Positions 20,846-31,006 of a DNA stretch of 64,000 nucleotides are shown here, piece after piece. Position 1 is the stretch's first letter. Each line of letters starts with the position of its first letter. This DNA is from Agelas oroides (Eukaryota; Porifera; Demospongiae; Agelasida; Agelasidae). A program made the position numbers and the translations under genes. The DNA lies in contig OX422186.1 of the NCBI GenBank assembly GCA_949130485.1, forward strand, positions 3,451,313 to 3,515,312, written 5' to 3'. A model generated the notes under the pieces. The model was not told the DNA's origin. It did not search any database and saw only the letters and a program-made list of their open reading frames with translations.

Positions 20846-21642
20846 TTATATAGAAATGAGTCTTTTTGTTTTGGGACTGGTTCCTCTGGTACTAAATGAG
20901 TATTTAGGGGACAAATTCCATCAAAATGAGATCTGTTCTGACTCTGGCATATTTCCATTCGAAACGATTTTGGAGTGTTGATTTCTCTGAGGTGTCTCAG
21001 TCTTGGGTGGAAGTCCAAGTTGATGTCGGCTATGCTCTTGGGTTCATAGCGTATCCACTTTCTGCTGCCATCCTCTTGCTGGCTGAACAGGAATACAGGT
21101 AGTTGCAGAATGGTCGCCACTGCAATGAGTTCGATCTGCGACCCCCATTGGCCATTTTCCCTGATTCGCTTGCAGTATGCTGTATTAGTTTTACCAATAA
21201 AATGGTTTTTGAACAAACAAGTATTCCATTCCACAAAGTCTGCAAGGAGAGTACGTACTTGTGGGTGGTATTTCTGTTTTCCAAAAAGAATTTTTGAAAT
21301 AGGTCGATATAGACAGTTGCCATCTCCAGCGATATAATCCAAATTCCTTTCAGCTTGTTTTAATTCATTCAGAGTTGCCACATATTCTGGTGTTGCCACA
21401 TATTCTGGTGTTAGAGGAGGCTGCATGATGTGTAGATTCTTTGCAGAGTTTTCATGTATATTGATGTCAAATAAGATAGATGCAACTTTCCTTCGGAAGG
21501 TAACCAGCTCGCTATCATACTCATCTGTCTCTTCATCTCCCTCACTGCAGATATCAACACAACATTCAGGTGCAACAGGCTTGGTGAAAGTATCCTGGTA
21601 TGTTTTGGGTGATGAATCAGTGTAAATTTCACGTGCAGCCAA
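20846..21642 (-). pseudogene. OTU-type cysteine protease exon
   Basis: It starts after TTCCACAG with LAAREIYTDSSPKTYQDTF. An acidic region follows, including a duplicated hexapeptide (EYVATP EYVATL) from an 18-base tandem repeat. The OTU motif DGNCLYR carries the catalytic Asp and Cys; GQWGSQIELIAVATILQLPV matches the central OTU strand-helix block, and SHFDGI gives the likely His. OTU proteases cleave ubiquitin-type chains and occur fused to several transposon proteins (family knowledge). The frame runs into the Helitron at 20845 and stops at 20782, so the natural C-terminus is lost or very close. Confidence 0.75.
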
Positions 21643-21705
21643 CTGTGGAAGAGAAAAATTTACATTCAAATGTTCTCACATGCTAAAATTTATATTAGTA
21701 AATAC

Positions 21706-22052
21706 CTGATGTGAAAGCCCAACACTTGAACTTGAAGTGATGAGTCTGGCTGGACCAGGGTTTTGGTGCAATGCAGCTTTGAGATAAGAAGAGAATATTA
21801 GGTATAAGTCTGCATGTGCGTCGAATACATAATTATGTAACTCACCTGTAATTGAGTGCAAGCGCCCAATTGTTTCCTGAACGTGGACTGAACTTGGTTT
21901 TTCTAGCTGTTTTTGATTCAAGCATTGTCGATGAATACATCGCTTTTTCTTTCGTCCTGGGCCACCAAATTTCGGCATGTCAATACAAAACTTGCAATCT
22001 CCACAGTCATCTCATAAACATCCAGTACATTCACACCTAGGTCTCTTGATAC
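21706..22052 (-). pseudogene. CXXC zinc-finger exon(s)
   Basis: After acceptor ACATTTAG the frame reads IKRPRCECTGCL, a TGA, then [20 protein letters not shown] followed by [10 protein letters not shown]. This matches the CXXC finger of CpG-binding proteins such as CFP1, KDM2 and DNMT1: Cys clusters, DMPKFGGPG and KKKRC-HRQC. The TGA stands where Arg is usual (one transition from CGA), and the first Cys pair is one residue shorter than usual. A 69-base stretch, 21777-21845, has GTGAGT and CAAAG ends and may be an intron although it is open. The exon end is CAG/GTATTT (21706). Confidence 0.75.
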
Positions 22053-22491
22053 CTAAATGTATCCAAGGGTAAATATGAGTACTTACGTCAACATATACCA
22101 TAAAATAAGCCCACCCTTCTTTTTTAAATGAAGTTGTTGCAAAGGGTAGTTTTCTCTCTAAAGTACGCCCACCTATTTATGCCGCAGTACATGTTGTTAT
22201 GGCAAGAAGTGCCAAAGAAGCAGCACTGTGCAAGAGGATGGACTTACAAATGAAGGCAGACATAATATCCTCTTATTGCATAAGCAAGCAGAAGACAAAA
22301 GAGGCATTGCAGAATCACTGATTTCGTACATTAGGCTAGACTAACTGCATGTAAGGTGGGCATATTACGAGAAAAATATGCCAATGGGCGATCGACTTAA
22401 GTGGTGCCACAAAGAGGGGGATGGGCATACTTTTGAGAGTTGTAATATTTTCGAGAGATTATGTTAGTTTTGTCTAAATATGTAAAGATAC

Positions 22492-23081
22492 CTCTTCTTG
22501 TTGTAAACGTTTTGTCAGATCCTGCTTGGATTTGTGATTCGTCCTGGCTGTGAACACTCTCAGTATCATCCTATAGGAGAGCATTGAGAGATTTCACATT
22601 GTTTACAACATGTAATCACAACCTCTTCCTGTTCCCATTTGTGGTCATAGCTTGGCAAGGTTACATCATGCAGTCTGTTGCTCGTCTGAAAAATCATATA
22701 TTATGAATCCCCGCTTACTAGAACATTCATATTTTGTGTTGAACTTCACTTTACCTTGCGACAGATATCTGCTTTCATCCCCACTCGATTCTGGTATTTC
22801 CAGTTGCCTTTTTTTCTGCCTCTTTTCTGATATTCTTGAAGCTTTCCATACCTTCGTAGAAGCTGTCTGGTTAACTTTCTGGTTCTCTGTTGGATCAATG
22901 GTCTTACAACCAAGCCTTCTTTTGTTGGAAGGGTACCCTTGAATTGGGTTGTAATTGCCTCTATTTGGGTGTTGAGCCAGCGTAGTTGATCAGGATCTGT
23001 GCTATTGAATGTCAGTGATTCCAGCACTTTGAGGCTGGTACGCACTCTCTGGCCTTCTGACCTTAGTTCCTGCACAAGTCC
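22492..23081 (-). pseudogene. Basic/coiled linker exons (three)
   Basis: The three exons are 23081-22755, 22685-22623 and 22570-22492. The first reads GLVQELRSEGQRVRTSLKVL, then LRRYGKLQEYQKRGRKKGNW, a basic helical linker. The second, TSNRLHDVTLPSYDHKWEQE, is 63 bases long and phase 0. The third, DDTESVHSQDESQIQAGSDK, ends in phase 1. Each is bounded by GT and AG and frame is kept. No catalytic motif is seen. Neighbouring exons suggest they join the transposase to the CXXC finger. Confidence 0.5.
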
Positions 23082-23148
23082 CTAATGGAAAACAATCATT
23101 AGATAAACTTTCTGTAAATATTGGTGTTAGGTGGGATTGTGAAAATAC

Positions 23149-23858
23149 CTTTGACTTGCTGGGAATTTCACTCCATTGATAGTTGGTGCTGCAACCCTCT
23201 CCTTCCTTCTCATCCAGGTTGAGTGCAAGGCCGTGTTCTTCAGTTTGTGCGCCAACAATCCCCTCTTCCTCAAAATATGCTGTAAGGGCTTCATTGTCTG
23301 CTGACAGGTAGGGGCTTTCTAAGTAGCTTTTAGGAAGCTTGTACCAGTTCCACATTGGTACTAGTTGGAATACAGCAAACGTGTTTGCATGGAAGATTCC
23401 ACTGCCTCCAATCCGCACAACCACAGGAAGGCATGCCTTTGTCAGCCCCAAAGTCAATTGTATACTTGTTGTCTCCTGATCCATTTACAGTGAAGATTCC
23501 CTTGTCTGAATCTATCACTTCAACATCAGATGCCGTGTACTTGGAGCTATTGGCTTTTCGGTCAAGGCAGTGAAGTATGGTGGTCCGTGGTCGTCCATGC
23601 AGATATTCAGGAACAAAGTCTTTGTAGGATCGGTAAGAGGTGGATTGTTTGTAGTTTAGAAACAAGTACTTTTGATAGCTTTCAGGGAGAAAAGCTTCAA
23701 CTAGGACTGTTATAAGTCCAGACAGACTGATTGCTTTTTTCTGGCGAGGAAGAAAGCTATACTTTAAAACTCTGTTGAGAGCCTCCACACCATTGTTTGT
23801 GTTGACTGTTGCGTGATACTCATCATCATGAAATCCCCTTGCCCATCGCTGTACAATG
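23149..23858 (-). pseudogene. Post-core and SWIM zinc-finger exon
   Basis: It starts RWARGFHDDEYHATVNTNNG, joined in phase to KWLSLPE of the previous exon. It continues with a helical region and then the SWIM finger CGCADWRQWNLPCKH (CxC...CxH). After CKH the frame shifts by one base near 23385 and resumes as TFAVFQLVPMWNWYKLPKSY. SWIM fingers of MULE transposases are thought to help DNA or protein contact. The exon ends SKSK at donor AAG/GTATTT (23149/23148). Confidence 0.75.
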
Positions 23859-25106
23859 AAAGAAACAGTAATGCAACATATCTCATGGCTGAGTGCCTCA
23901 CTAAGGCCAAAGTGCAATTCTTTTGACTTCAAGTAGTTTAAGTGGTTGCTAAATATTTGTTGGTTTTGGGGTGGACCCAAAGGGTTTTGAGGCAGACCCA
24001 AAAGGGCATATGGAAAAGCAGGAAATGGAAATGAAACGGAAACTGGAAAGGGAAACTGGAAATGGAAACTGGAAACGGAAATGGGAACGCGAAACGTACC
24101 AATCACTGGTGCAATGTTTTCTTCATAGTGTGCTTAGTCATTACTCTTGTATTGTGCTTAGCAATGGTTATAGGACTGGCTTTATGAGTCATGTGCTTTG
24201 CCTTTACTCTTGTACTGTGCTTTGTGATTACTGCTTTTAGTGTGGTTGACTATCACTCATGTGGCAAGCAATGTTGCAATCTAGTCTGGTTCACATGTGA
24301 GAAGGTCTCAGCACAAGACTAGTTGCAATCTGACCATGAGAGTAACCTACTTCGTTTTGGAACAAGGCCAGCATTCCTACCCTTGCAGCCTCATTCCTAG
24401 ACCTACTTCCAGTTTTGATTGCTTGCAGTGTGTGAAGCAAATTATGGCTTCATACCCAGGCCCTGGGTACAATAGCCCCATCCCAACCATTGCCTTCCCC
24501 CCCCCCCCCCCCCCCAATACTTGCCAATGCAGAAATACTGGTGTAGTGTTCTGATTCAAACATTAATCTCAGGACATGTACAGGGCATATTTATGCAGAA
24601 TCAGCTAGTTACTATAAGTATGGAACACCAAAGATAGAATAGCTACTGCTGAGAACATAAACAATGACTTGTACCACCCAAGTGAGAAATACTAAACAAT
24701 CACACATTACACTACAACTGGGGGCAGGTGAAGGGAAAGGCTAGGCTAGCTAGGCTAGCAAACCAAAAACTGGAGGTAGGGAGAGCACTCACAGCACTGG
24801 GATGCCTAGGAACGACAACGTGCAAATCTTGCTAGGACTACAACAGCTAAGAGGTTGCGTTTCCATTTCCGTTTTCAGTTTCCGGTTTCCGTTTCCAGTT
24901 TCCGTTTCCAGTTTCCGTTTCCAGTTTCCATTTGATTTCCATTTCCTGCTTTTCCATATGCCCGACCCAAAAGGTGTATTAGAAGCCCCAAAGAGCAAGT
25001 GTCTTTCAGTATGATTCTTCAACCATATGCTCAAGTTTGGTTACTAAGCAAGATAACAACAAACTATTTTGTGTAATTATTCCTTAAATAAGTTACTGTT
25101 ACCAAC
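23859..25106 (-). other. Large intron containing a TIR insertion
   Basis: The 1248-base intron (donor GTTGGT, acceptor TTGTACAG) holds inverted blocks at about 23994-24100 and 24855-24975. They share GGGCATATGGAAAAGCAGG and a purine-rich array of GGAAAC/GGAAAT hexamers. A poly-C run of about 18 lies at 24499-24516. The blocks look like the ends of a non-autonomous element, but no target duplication was found. Confidence 0.6.
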
Positions 25107-25692
25107 CTCAGGAAGAGACAACCATTTTGTGTTGAGCCATGCCTGTACAGCATGATTTTCTCTCCACACTGCTGATTCTTTTAGTTGCTTTTCTGCTTCC
25201 TTGTAGTAATTGTCAGGTGGAACTTCTCCATTCCTTGCTGGTGGTGCCCATGCACAATTTCTCAGAAGACTTAGTAGAACATCTCCATCTGACACACTCA
25301 AACCATGCTTCTATCTCGTACCCACCTCTCCCAGGCTTGCTCTCGATGAAAGTCGCACAAATAGACTTTGCAGCGGGGAAATGCTTGCTCAATAGCTCCA
25401 AGCTCTGCATCTGAGTAATCAGACATGAAATAGTTTGGCTGCCACTTGGGATTCCACTGCTTTGGATTGCTAGGGCCTCTCCAATTTCTGAAGCTGTTTC
25501 AGCTTGGGTGAGAAATTCTGCCACAATGATGTAGCCAACATTGGTCCTGACAGCAATGAAGAATAGGGCCAAGTCGTATCGAGTGGTTTTGTATGTGGCA
25601 TCAATCAGTGAGATTTTGTTCCCATATACTTCCATTAGCCTCTGCTGCCATTCCTCCTGGTGTACATACAACAATGTTTGTGAGTATACCTT
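25107..25692 (-). pseudogene. MULE transposase core (DDE) exon
   Basis: It reads YGNKISLIDATYKTTRYDLA, which holds the first catalytic Asp. A shifted frame then gives WNPKWQPNYFMSDYSDAELG (second Asp). A further shift gives VYLCDFHREQAWERWV, the CxxH block typical of MULEs. The last part, DNYYKEAEKQLKESAVWREN to NTKWLSLPE, ends at donor GAG/GTTGGT (25107/25106). All expected motifs are present but spread over three frames, so the transposase is inactive. Confidence 0.75.
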
Positions 25693-25985
25693 CCATCTGA
25701 TCCCACCAACTGTTGTTCATCAGTTCCAGCAGTTCCAGAAATCAAGAAGAAAGGGAGAGCAAAATGACGCAGTTGAAGCAAGATCTAGCAGCCTTAAAAC
25801 CAGTGCGGAGAGCTAACAAGTACTATGTATCCTTGCCAACTCAGGAGGTAAACATGATTACTGATATCACTGTTGGTTGGAAAGTAGCTTCTGTCACTTT
25901 GTGATGGTAAAACATCTGGACAGAGTGTGTGCACAACATAGTTTCTCAGAATTCGCTTGATTTCTGGAACTGCTGGAACTGAGTA
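25688..25985. other. Local inverted plus direct duplication in the MULE gene
   Basis: Bases 25741-25850 are an inverted copy of about 26459-26568, and 25849-25973 a direct copy of about 26224-26347. The inserted block is bounded by the word TACCTTCCATCTGATC (near 25687 and 25985). The pattern fits template switching or break repair rather than a mobile element. Confidence 0.75.
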
Positions 25986-26846
25986 CCTTCCATCTGATCA
26001 TCACCAGCACTGTTACCATGGAAGCGTCCTTGTAGAGTGGGTTGGGAGTAAGGGGTGTGGGAGGAAGGGGGATGGGAAACAGACTCATCAGAATTCTCCA
26101 CTTTCACTTCTATATAGGGTCTGAAGTAGAATGTGGACTTCGGATTGGATGCCTTCCACTTCTCGATCTTTTTCTCCAGGTTTTCTTGGTCAAGTTTTGA
26201 AAGTTCAAGAGATTTCTTCGCCAGGTAAACATGATTACTGATATCACTGTTGGTTGGAAAGTAGCTTCTGTCACTTTGTGATGGTAAAACATCTGGACAG
26301 AGTGTGTGCACAACATAGTTTCTCAGAATTCGCTTGATTTCTGGAACTGCTGTTGTGCCTTCTGACACAAGCTCACAAATTTTGTCAGCAATTTTTGGGT
26401 GCATTTTCTGAGCAAACCCAGCAACTCCAGGTCCAATTGGATGAGACCGGTGTGCCTCCTGAGTTGGCAAGGATACATAGTACTTGTTAGCTCTCCGCAC
26501 TGGTTTTAAGGCTGCTAGATCTTGCTTCAACTGTGTCCTTTTGCTCTCCCTTTCTTTCCGCAGCTCCTTTTTGGAGAGATTGAATGCCAGTTGTGATGGA
26601 ACAGCATAATCGGGAAATAGGGTAATATGTTTTATTGACATGTGTGCAGCGCAACCTTTTTTGCGACTCCCTTGCAAATGCACTCTCAGTGAACCTTTGA
26701 TTTTTCTCCTTGTAGTAATGTGCTCCAAACTGGCAATCAAGTTTACGATGCTCAGTCACCATGAATGGCGTATTCTCCAACTCAACTTCCAGAGCTCCTA
26801 ACTTGTGTGACCAGAATATTTTTGGCGTTGGAACATGACATTTGAC
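25985..26846 (-). pseudogene. CARF/ALS2CR8-like exon
   Basis: The acceptor TTTTTAAAG lies before VKCHVPTPK. Sequence then runs to LDCQFGAHYYKEK, shifts frame by one base in an A-rich run near 26710, and continues SRKKGCAAHMSIKHITLFPD, HPKIADKICELVSEG, RSYFPTNSDISNHVYLAKKS and FYFRPYIEV. These blocks resemble the calcium-responsive transcription factor (CARF/ALS2CR8) family, many invertebrate members of which are fused to MULE transposases (family knowledge). The Cys/His pattern suggests DNA binding. The exon loses continuity at the rearranged segment 25688-25985. Confidence 0.6.
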
Positions 26847-27070
26847 CTTTAAAAATGAAAAAGAAATAACTTTTTTAAACCTCGTGTGATTGCCTGCTTT
26901 GTTGGTGTTCTGCATGTAGGTTGTTTATGTGGGGCAGGGAAGTGGGAGGGGGGGGGGGGGGTTATCTAATGGGTTCATCCTGGAAAGAGAAATAAAGTTC
27001 CTGTGTTGACAATCAAAAGATCGGCTCATTCAGTGGCCAGCTATTATGTGTGAACTGTTAACCATCTTAC

Positions 27071-27319
27071 CTCGTTTTCTTCATTCTTCTGAAGATCACT
27101 GTCTTCTGCAACACCCTGGTTTTCTTTGTTCAATTCCTTGGTGGATGCTGGTTTGGAGCACCTAGAAGTTCTGGTTCCATAAGTTGTTACTGTCACTTTT
27201 CTATGAAGCTCCAGTGTCTTCTCCAAGTCATCTACCACGCCCTCATAATACAGCCCACATCTGTGAAGCCCAACAGCCCAAGGGGGTGCTTCCATTGTCA
27301 TAGCCAAACTAGACTGCAA
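27071..27319 (-). pseudogene. N-terminal exon of the MULE gene
   Basis: The frame opens MQSSLAMTMEAPPWAVGLHR; the first or second Met may be used. It continues through an acidic/charged stretch (QKNEENE) and ends at donor GAG/GTAAGA (27071/27070). The next exon starts at VKCHVPTPK, so the junction is phase 0. No domain is recognised. The exon begins about 105 bases inside the right terminal repeat, the usual position for a MULE gene. Confidence 0.55.
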
Positions 27320-27383
27320 AACTGCGGACTTCGCGCGTAATACTCGAACTAGGAAGACCCATGTAATTAAATTTAATACTAAA

Positions 27384-27434
27384 TTACGTCATGGGCACCA
27401 GATGTTGTGAACTTAGTGCGCCCCGTATCTACAG
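27384..27434 (-). repeat. MULE terminal inverted repeat, right copy, with TSD
   Basis: 27384-27424 is the inverse of 5158-5202. The flank GTATCTACAG at 27425-27434 is the candidate target duplication. Confidence 0.75.
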
Positions 27435-27495
27435 TGCCGTACCTAGCATCCCGCACGTACTGACCGTGCTTACCGATGGCTGTGTTACTGTTCGC

Positions 27496-27951
27496 TAGTC
27501 TCGCAAGCCAGACCCACAACCCCATCGCGAATCGCTTTGGGTATACGTGCCCCATGCGATATGCGAGCCAGACCCAAGCATAGCGCGAGGGTCTGGTCGC
27601 AAGCCTATATTGCGATTTGTACCCACTGCAGAAATATTGCAGTCCAATCAGATTGCAGAAGACGTAATTACGACGTACTGACATCCGGTGAAAACAGTAC
27701 ACTTCGTTATTCACGAGAACTTCTCAAACGTTACGTTGTAACAAAGATTTAGAAAGTGTTTGAAAAGCAGTCAGAATTTGGCCGAGTTAGGAACTGTACG
27801 AACTGGGCTACAATCACCCGAAGCCTTAATTCAAAAACTGAATAGGCATTACGTCATCCACGTGATAATTGCATTCCTACCGTACAAAACACAATATTGG
27901 CTTGCGACCAGACCCTCGCGCTTTACGCTCGGGTCTGGCTTCGCCAGACTA
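27496..27951. mobile_element. MITE with TAGTCT-GCCAGACCC ends
   Basis: The left end, TAGTCTCGCAAGCCAGACCC (27496), and the inverse of the right end, TAGTCTGGCGAAGCCAGACC (27951), match with small differences. Inner inverted copies of CGCGAGGGTCTGGTCGCAAG occur at about 27580 and 27905. There is no coding frame. Confidence 0.7.
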
Positions 27952-28120
27952 ATATGCGCTGTGGTTGATTGGGTCTATTAATTAATTAAGCTAGCTGGAC
28001 TGTTGAGAGCCTAGTGGTGACTATGCAGTGGCTTTCAAATCCTAACTATCACACGACCAGTCAGCTATGCGTGCATGCGTTGTGCATGCATGCGTTGACT
28101 TGTGCATGCATACCAGTACT

Positions 28121-28222
28121 ATGGTATAGAATTGCATCTGCATGGTATAGAATTGCATCTGTGCAGAGTCTCTACAATATGGTATAGAATTGCATCTGTG
28201 CAGAGTCTCTACAATATGGTAT
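28121..28222. repeat. 37-base tandem repeat
   Basis: Two full units and one partial unit of ATGGTATAGAATTGCATCTG + TGCAGAGTCTCTACAAT start at 28142, 28179 and 28216, with a short leading copy at 28121. Confidence 0.85.
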
Positions 28223-30249
28223 ATCAGAGGTGTAAGAATCTTATGAAGGCAGCCAAAAGATGCCCTTCCCTACTTTTACGAACAGTGTTCTGTGATGCTG
28301 AGTCTGTATACCCTGGTGCTTTCTTGGTTATAACTATCTTTATGGCCACAGGCACATCAAGTTGTACAGTCATTTAGATGATACAATTGCACAATTAATA
28401 AGAGAAATTAGGAGTGACTACTATTACATTCCTGGCTTTAAGAAATGTGATGTTGAGTACATTGTGAACTGTATTAGCACCCTTTAGTTAGCTGAGTCTC
28501 TTTGTATCATTAAATTTACTGTTAAATTATTGTATTTAGCATCTTTTGCGCCTTTCTCTTGGCGTGTGTCTAATAATAATAATAGCAGTGGCGCCGCTAC
28601 ACTTTTTAGACCGTAAATTAATATTCATAACCTGCATGCTATAAGATAGCTCAAGCTAGCCTCGTTCTGGGAGCGAAGCTAAGATCAAGCAGCCTCTTCG
28701 TTCATATGCAGTTACATGCCGTACATTTCCGATTAAAGTACACTATAAGGTGATCGAAATCTTGGCAGTGAGATGGTTCGGCACGAAGCTAATGCAGATT
28801 TCCAAAGAGACTACTACAAGCGACGAAAGCTAGCTGGGGCGGTCTCCTGGGAACGACGACGAAGTCAGTATAATGTTTTCCACATAATTTGAATATTGTA
28901 CTGGAGGGTTGGTAAGGTCTGAGAACGAGGCTGGAATATTATACACCGTTGAAAAAACTTTATTTTGCAGTCTAAAGGTGCACACTTTGAAAAGAGTCGC
29001 CTCCGCGCTATACGAGCGGCGAAATTACTTCTTAGCAGCACTTCACGCGGCACAGCATGGCCTCTACACTTCAAATTTGCTTCCTACGCCTATGTATAGG
29101 CATAGATAATAGACCTATAGTATATATAGACCCTAGCCGATGGAGATGGTTTCCTGTGTTCCAGTAGCTCAGCAAGCGATGATGATTATGATGATGAGCC
29201 TCTTCTCAAGAAGCTCTGTGTGCTTCCTCACAAATTCACAATGCACCAGAATTCGCCTCAGAAAACCTGAAATTATCAAATTTCCTGGGGGAGCATGCCC
29301 CCAGACCCCCCTACAGTGAACGACTGCAGGGCGGCCATGTTCTCTACTTCAGCTGATGACATTGCCCCCCTCCCCCCCCCCTCCCCCCTAGATGGAAAAA
29401 AGTTATGTACGCCCCTGATCTACATAGCTATGTTCGTTCTGAAAACTGTACTTTTAGCCATTTTATACGTCATGCTCACGTGAGAAAAGGTCCTGGCTCT
29501 CCCCGATAAGCGAGGGAAAGCTGGGCGGAGCCTGGGAATGAGGCTATGTGGTGTCCATGAACCTATCCCAGCCGTGCTTACTCATGGTTTTTGGTCTGGG
29601 AACGAGACTGCGTTTGCGCATGCATACTAGATTAGAAAATGGCGTCCTACGCAATGGATAGCAGACGAACAGCTTTTTCGATCACAACGCTAAAAGCTGA
29701 TTTAAGCGCCCAACCTCCCTCTTTGAGTGCCTTTATGATCAGCAAGACTCATGTAGTTTCCCAAAAGCCTCGCGGAAGACAGCTAAACGCGGAAGACAGC
29801 TAAACGCAAAAGTGTGCAGTAGTGAAAGTGCCATTTTTGTTCAGCACCATCCCTACATAGAGAGTCTACCGACTCTGTGATAAGGTGCTGCTGCTGGGGC
29901 ATGCCTGTAATTTATGTGGGGATCCAAATTATTCTTGGAGAGGGTAGCCAGAGATTAGACTGTGTAGCCTTTTTCTCAGGATGCCACCTGGCTTTTTGTT
30001 GCTTGATGTACTTGGTAAGTGACAGAAAGCTAGGCAGAGGGTGCATGGGAATGAGGCTATACTGAGACTGTGTGCAGAGTTTGCAGCAGGATATCACATG
30101 TAGCAGTGTTCCCAGACCTTCTCAAAGTCAACCTTTTGATCATCTACGCATGGAGGAGGTATAGAGGCGTTAATTGATGCTCGGACACTTAAGAAATGTT
30201 GCACTCTTGTTGCGCGCACAGCAGTCCAGCAGACACAAGAACTGTAGGA
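28223..30249. other. Gene-free stretch with transposon debris
   Basis: No supportable gene. A (TAA)n tract lies near 28570. The segment at about 29280-29412 (GGGGGAGCATGCCCCCAGAC, then GTACGCCCCTGA) resembles the 3' part of hAT-type MITEs. A TAGCCTCG-family MITE lies at 29488-29545. Confidence 0.4.
29488..29545. mobile_element. TAGCCTCG-family MITE
   Basis: It runs from GGTCCTGGCTCTCCCC to GGAGCCTGGGAATGAGGCTA. The ends pair as a hairpin; the left tip is degenerate. Confidence 0.55.
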
Positions 30250-30720
30250 TAGGATGTTCAGAAATTTGCCCTCAGAATATGCTGCAAGCACTTACTCCCA
30301 ACTGCTCCAGTTGTTTAACATTCCTACTCTGTCCAAACACAGACTCCACCTTGACCTTTGCACTATGTTCAAAATTGTACATAGACTATTTGAATTTCCT
30401 CCTGGCATTCTGAACACATAGCTACATGTACTATGGCAGAACTCCAAGCACTGACGGACCACTTTTGTTTCATCTACCCTTCGCCCGCACTATTATAATT
30501 CTTTTGTCCCCCGTACAGTCCCTTCATGGAACTCCTTACCAGTTACACTTGTATCTAATAGTCAACCTGTTTTTAGAAGTCATGTATGGATGCATATCTC
30601 ATATCAGTGTTGCTATTTTATGTATCCTTTGCCGATCAGCATAAGTTTTCATAGAAAAATTACACCCCAAGTGGAAAGAAATAAAAATTATAGTAATGAA
30701 TGAATGAATGAATGAATGAA
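30250..30720 (+). pseudogene. LINE 3' relic with (GAAT)n tail
   Basis: Across frames the translation shows TLSKHRLHLDLCTMFKIVHR and then YNSFVPRTVPSWNSLPVTLV, the conserved C-terminal block after the RT of CR1/L2/Jockey-type LINEs (pattern: SFxPRTxxxWNSLP). A stop interrupts it near 30420. An A/T-rich trailer and a (GAAT)n tail at about 30696-30720 follow, as expected for 5'-truncated LINE copies. The exact clade cannot be given. Confidence 0.65.
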
Positions 30721-31006
30721 AAGCCACAAAAGTGCACAGTATGTCCTATGTTTCAGCCTTTCTTTCCTGAAGTTTGACACCACAGCTATATATACAGTTG
30801 TCATTGAAGTATCTTCAGTTAAAGCACTAAGCCTGAGAGGTAATCCATGGAGACTATACAGGGCCAAACAATTGCCATCACAAAATGGGACCTATGCTGA
30901 CACAGGAATTTACAGTGCCCAAATTAGCTATATTAACATAAAGGTACTTAGCTACATTTGCTAAAGATGAGAATATGCGAAACCACGGCTAACCTGACTT
31001 ACGAAA

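Larger units (their letters stand above)
20782..27319 (-). pseudogene. MULE transposon gene: CARF-like, MULE, SWIM, CXXC and OTU domains
   Basis: Ten or so exons can be followed on the minus strand with GT-AG junctions that keep frame: 27319-27071, 26846-about 25985, 25692-25107, 23858-23149, 23081-22755, 22685-22623, 22570-22492, 22052-21846, 21776-21706 and 21642-20846. In order they give a short N-terminal exon, a CARF/ALS2CR8-like region, a MULE DDE domain, a SWIM finger, a basic linker, a CXXC finger and an OTU protease. Lesions: a frameshift near 26710, a rearrangement at 25688-25985, two frameshifts in the DDE core, one in the SWIM-to-linker stretch near 23385, and a TGA in the CXXC finger. 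The exon chain is inferred from sequence alone. Confidence 0.65.
5158..27424 (-). mobile_element. Proposed outer MULE transposon, heavily interrupted
   Basis: The left edge (5158) reads GGGGCGCACTAAGTTCACAA and the right edge (27424) is its exact inverse. Homology continues through CATCTGGTGCCCATG, with a 4-base difference before GACGTAA. The right flank is GTATCTACAG (27425-27434). The left flank, once the foldback at 1973-5148 is discounted, is GCATCTACAG (1963-1972), a 9 of 10 match. The CARF-MULE-SWIM-CXXC-OTU gene starts about 105 bases inside the right end and reads toward the left end. Bases 5205-20845 would be later insertions (Helitrons, foldback, DIRS), leaving about 6.6 kb of MULE sequence. 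That these two ends belong to one insertion is inference. Confidence 0.55.
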
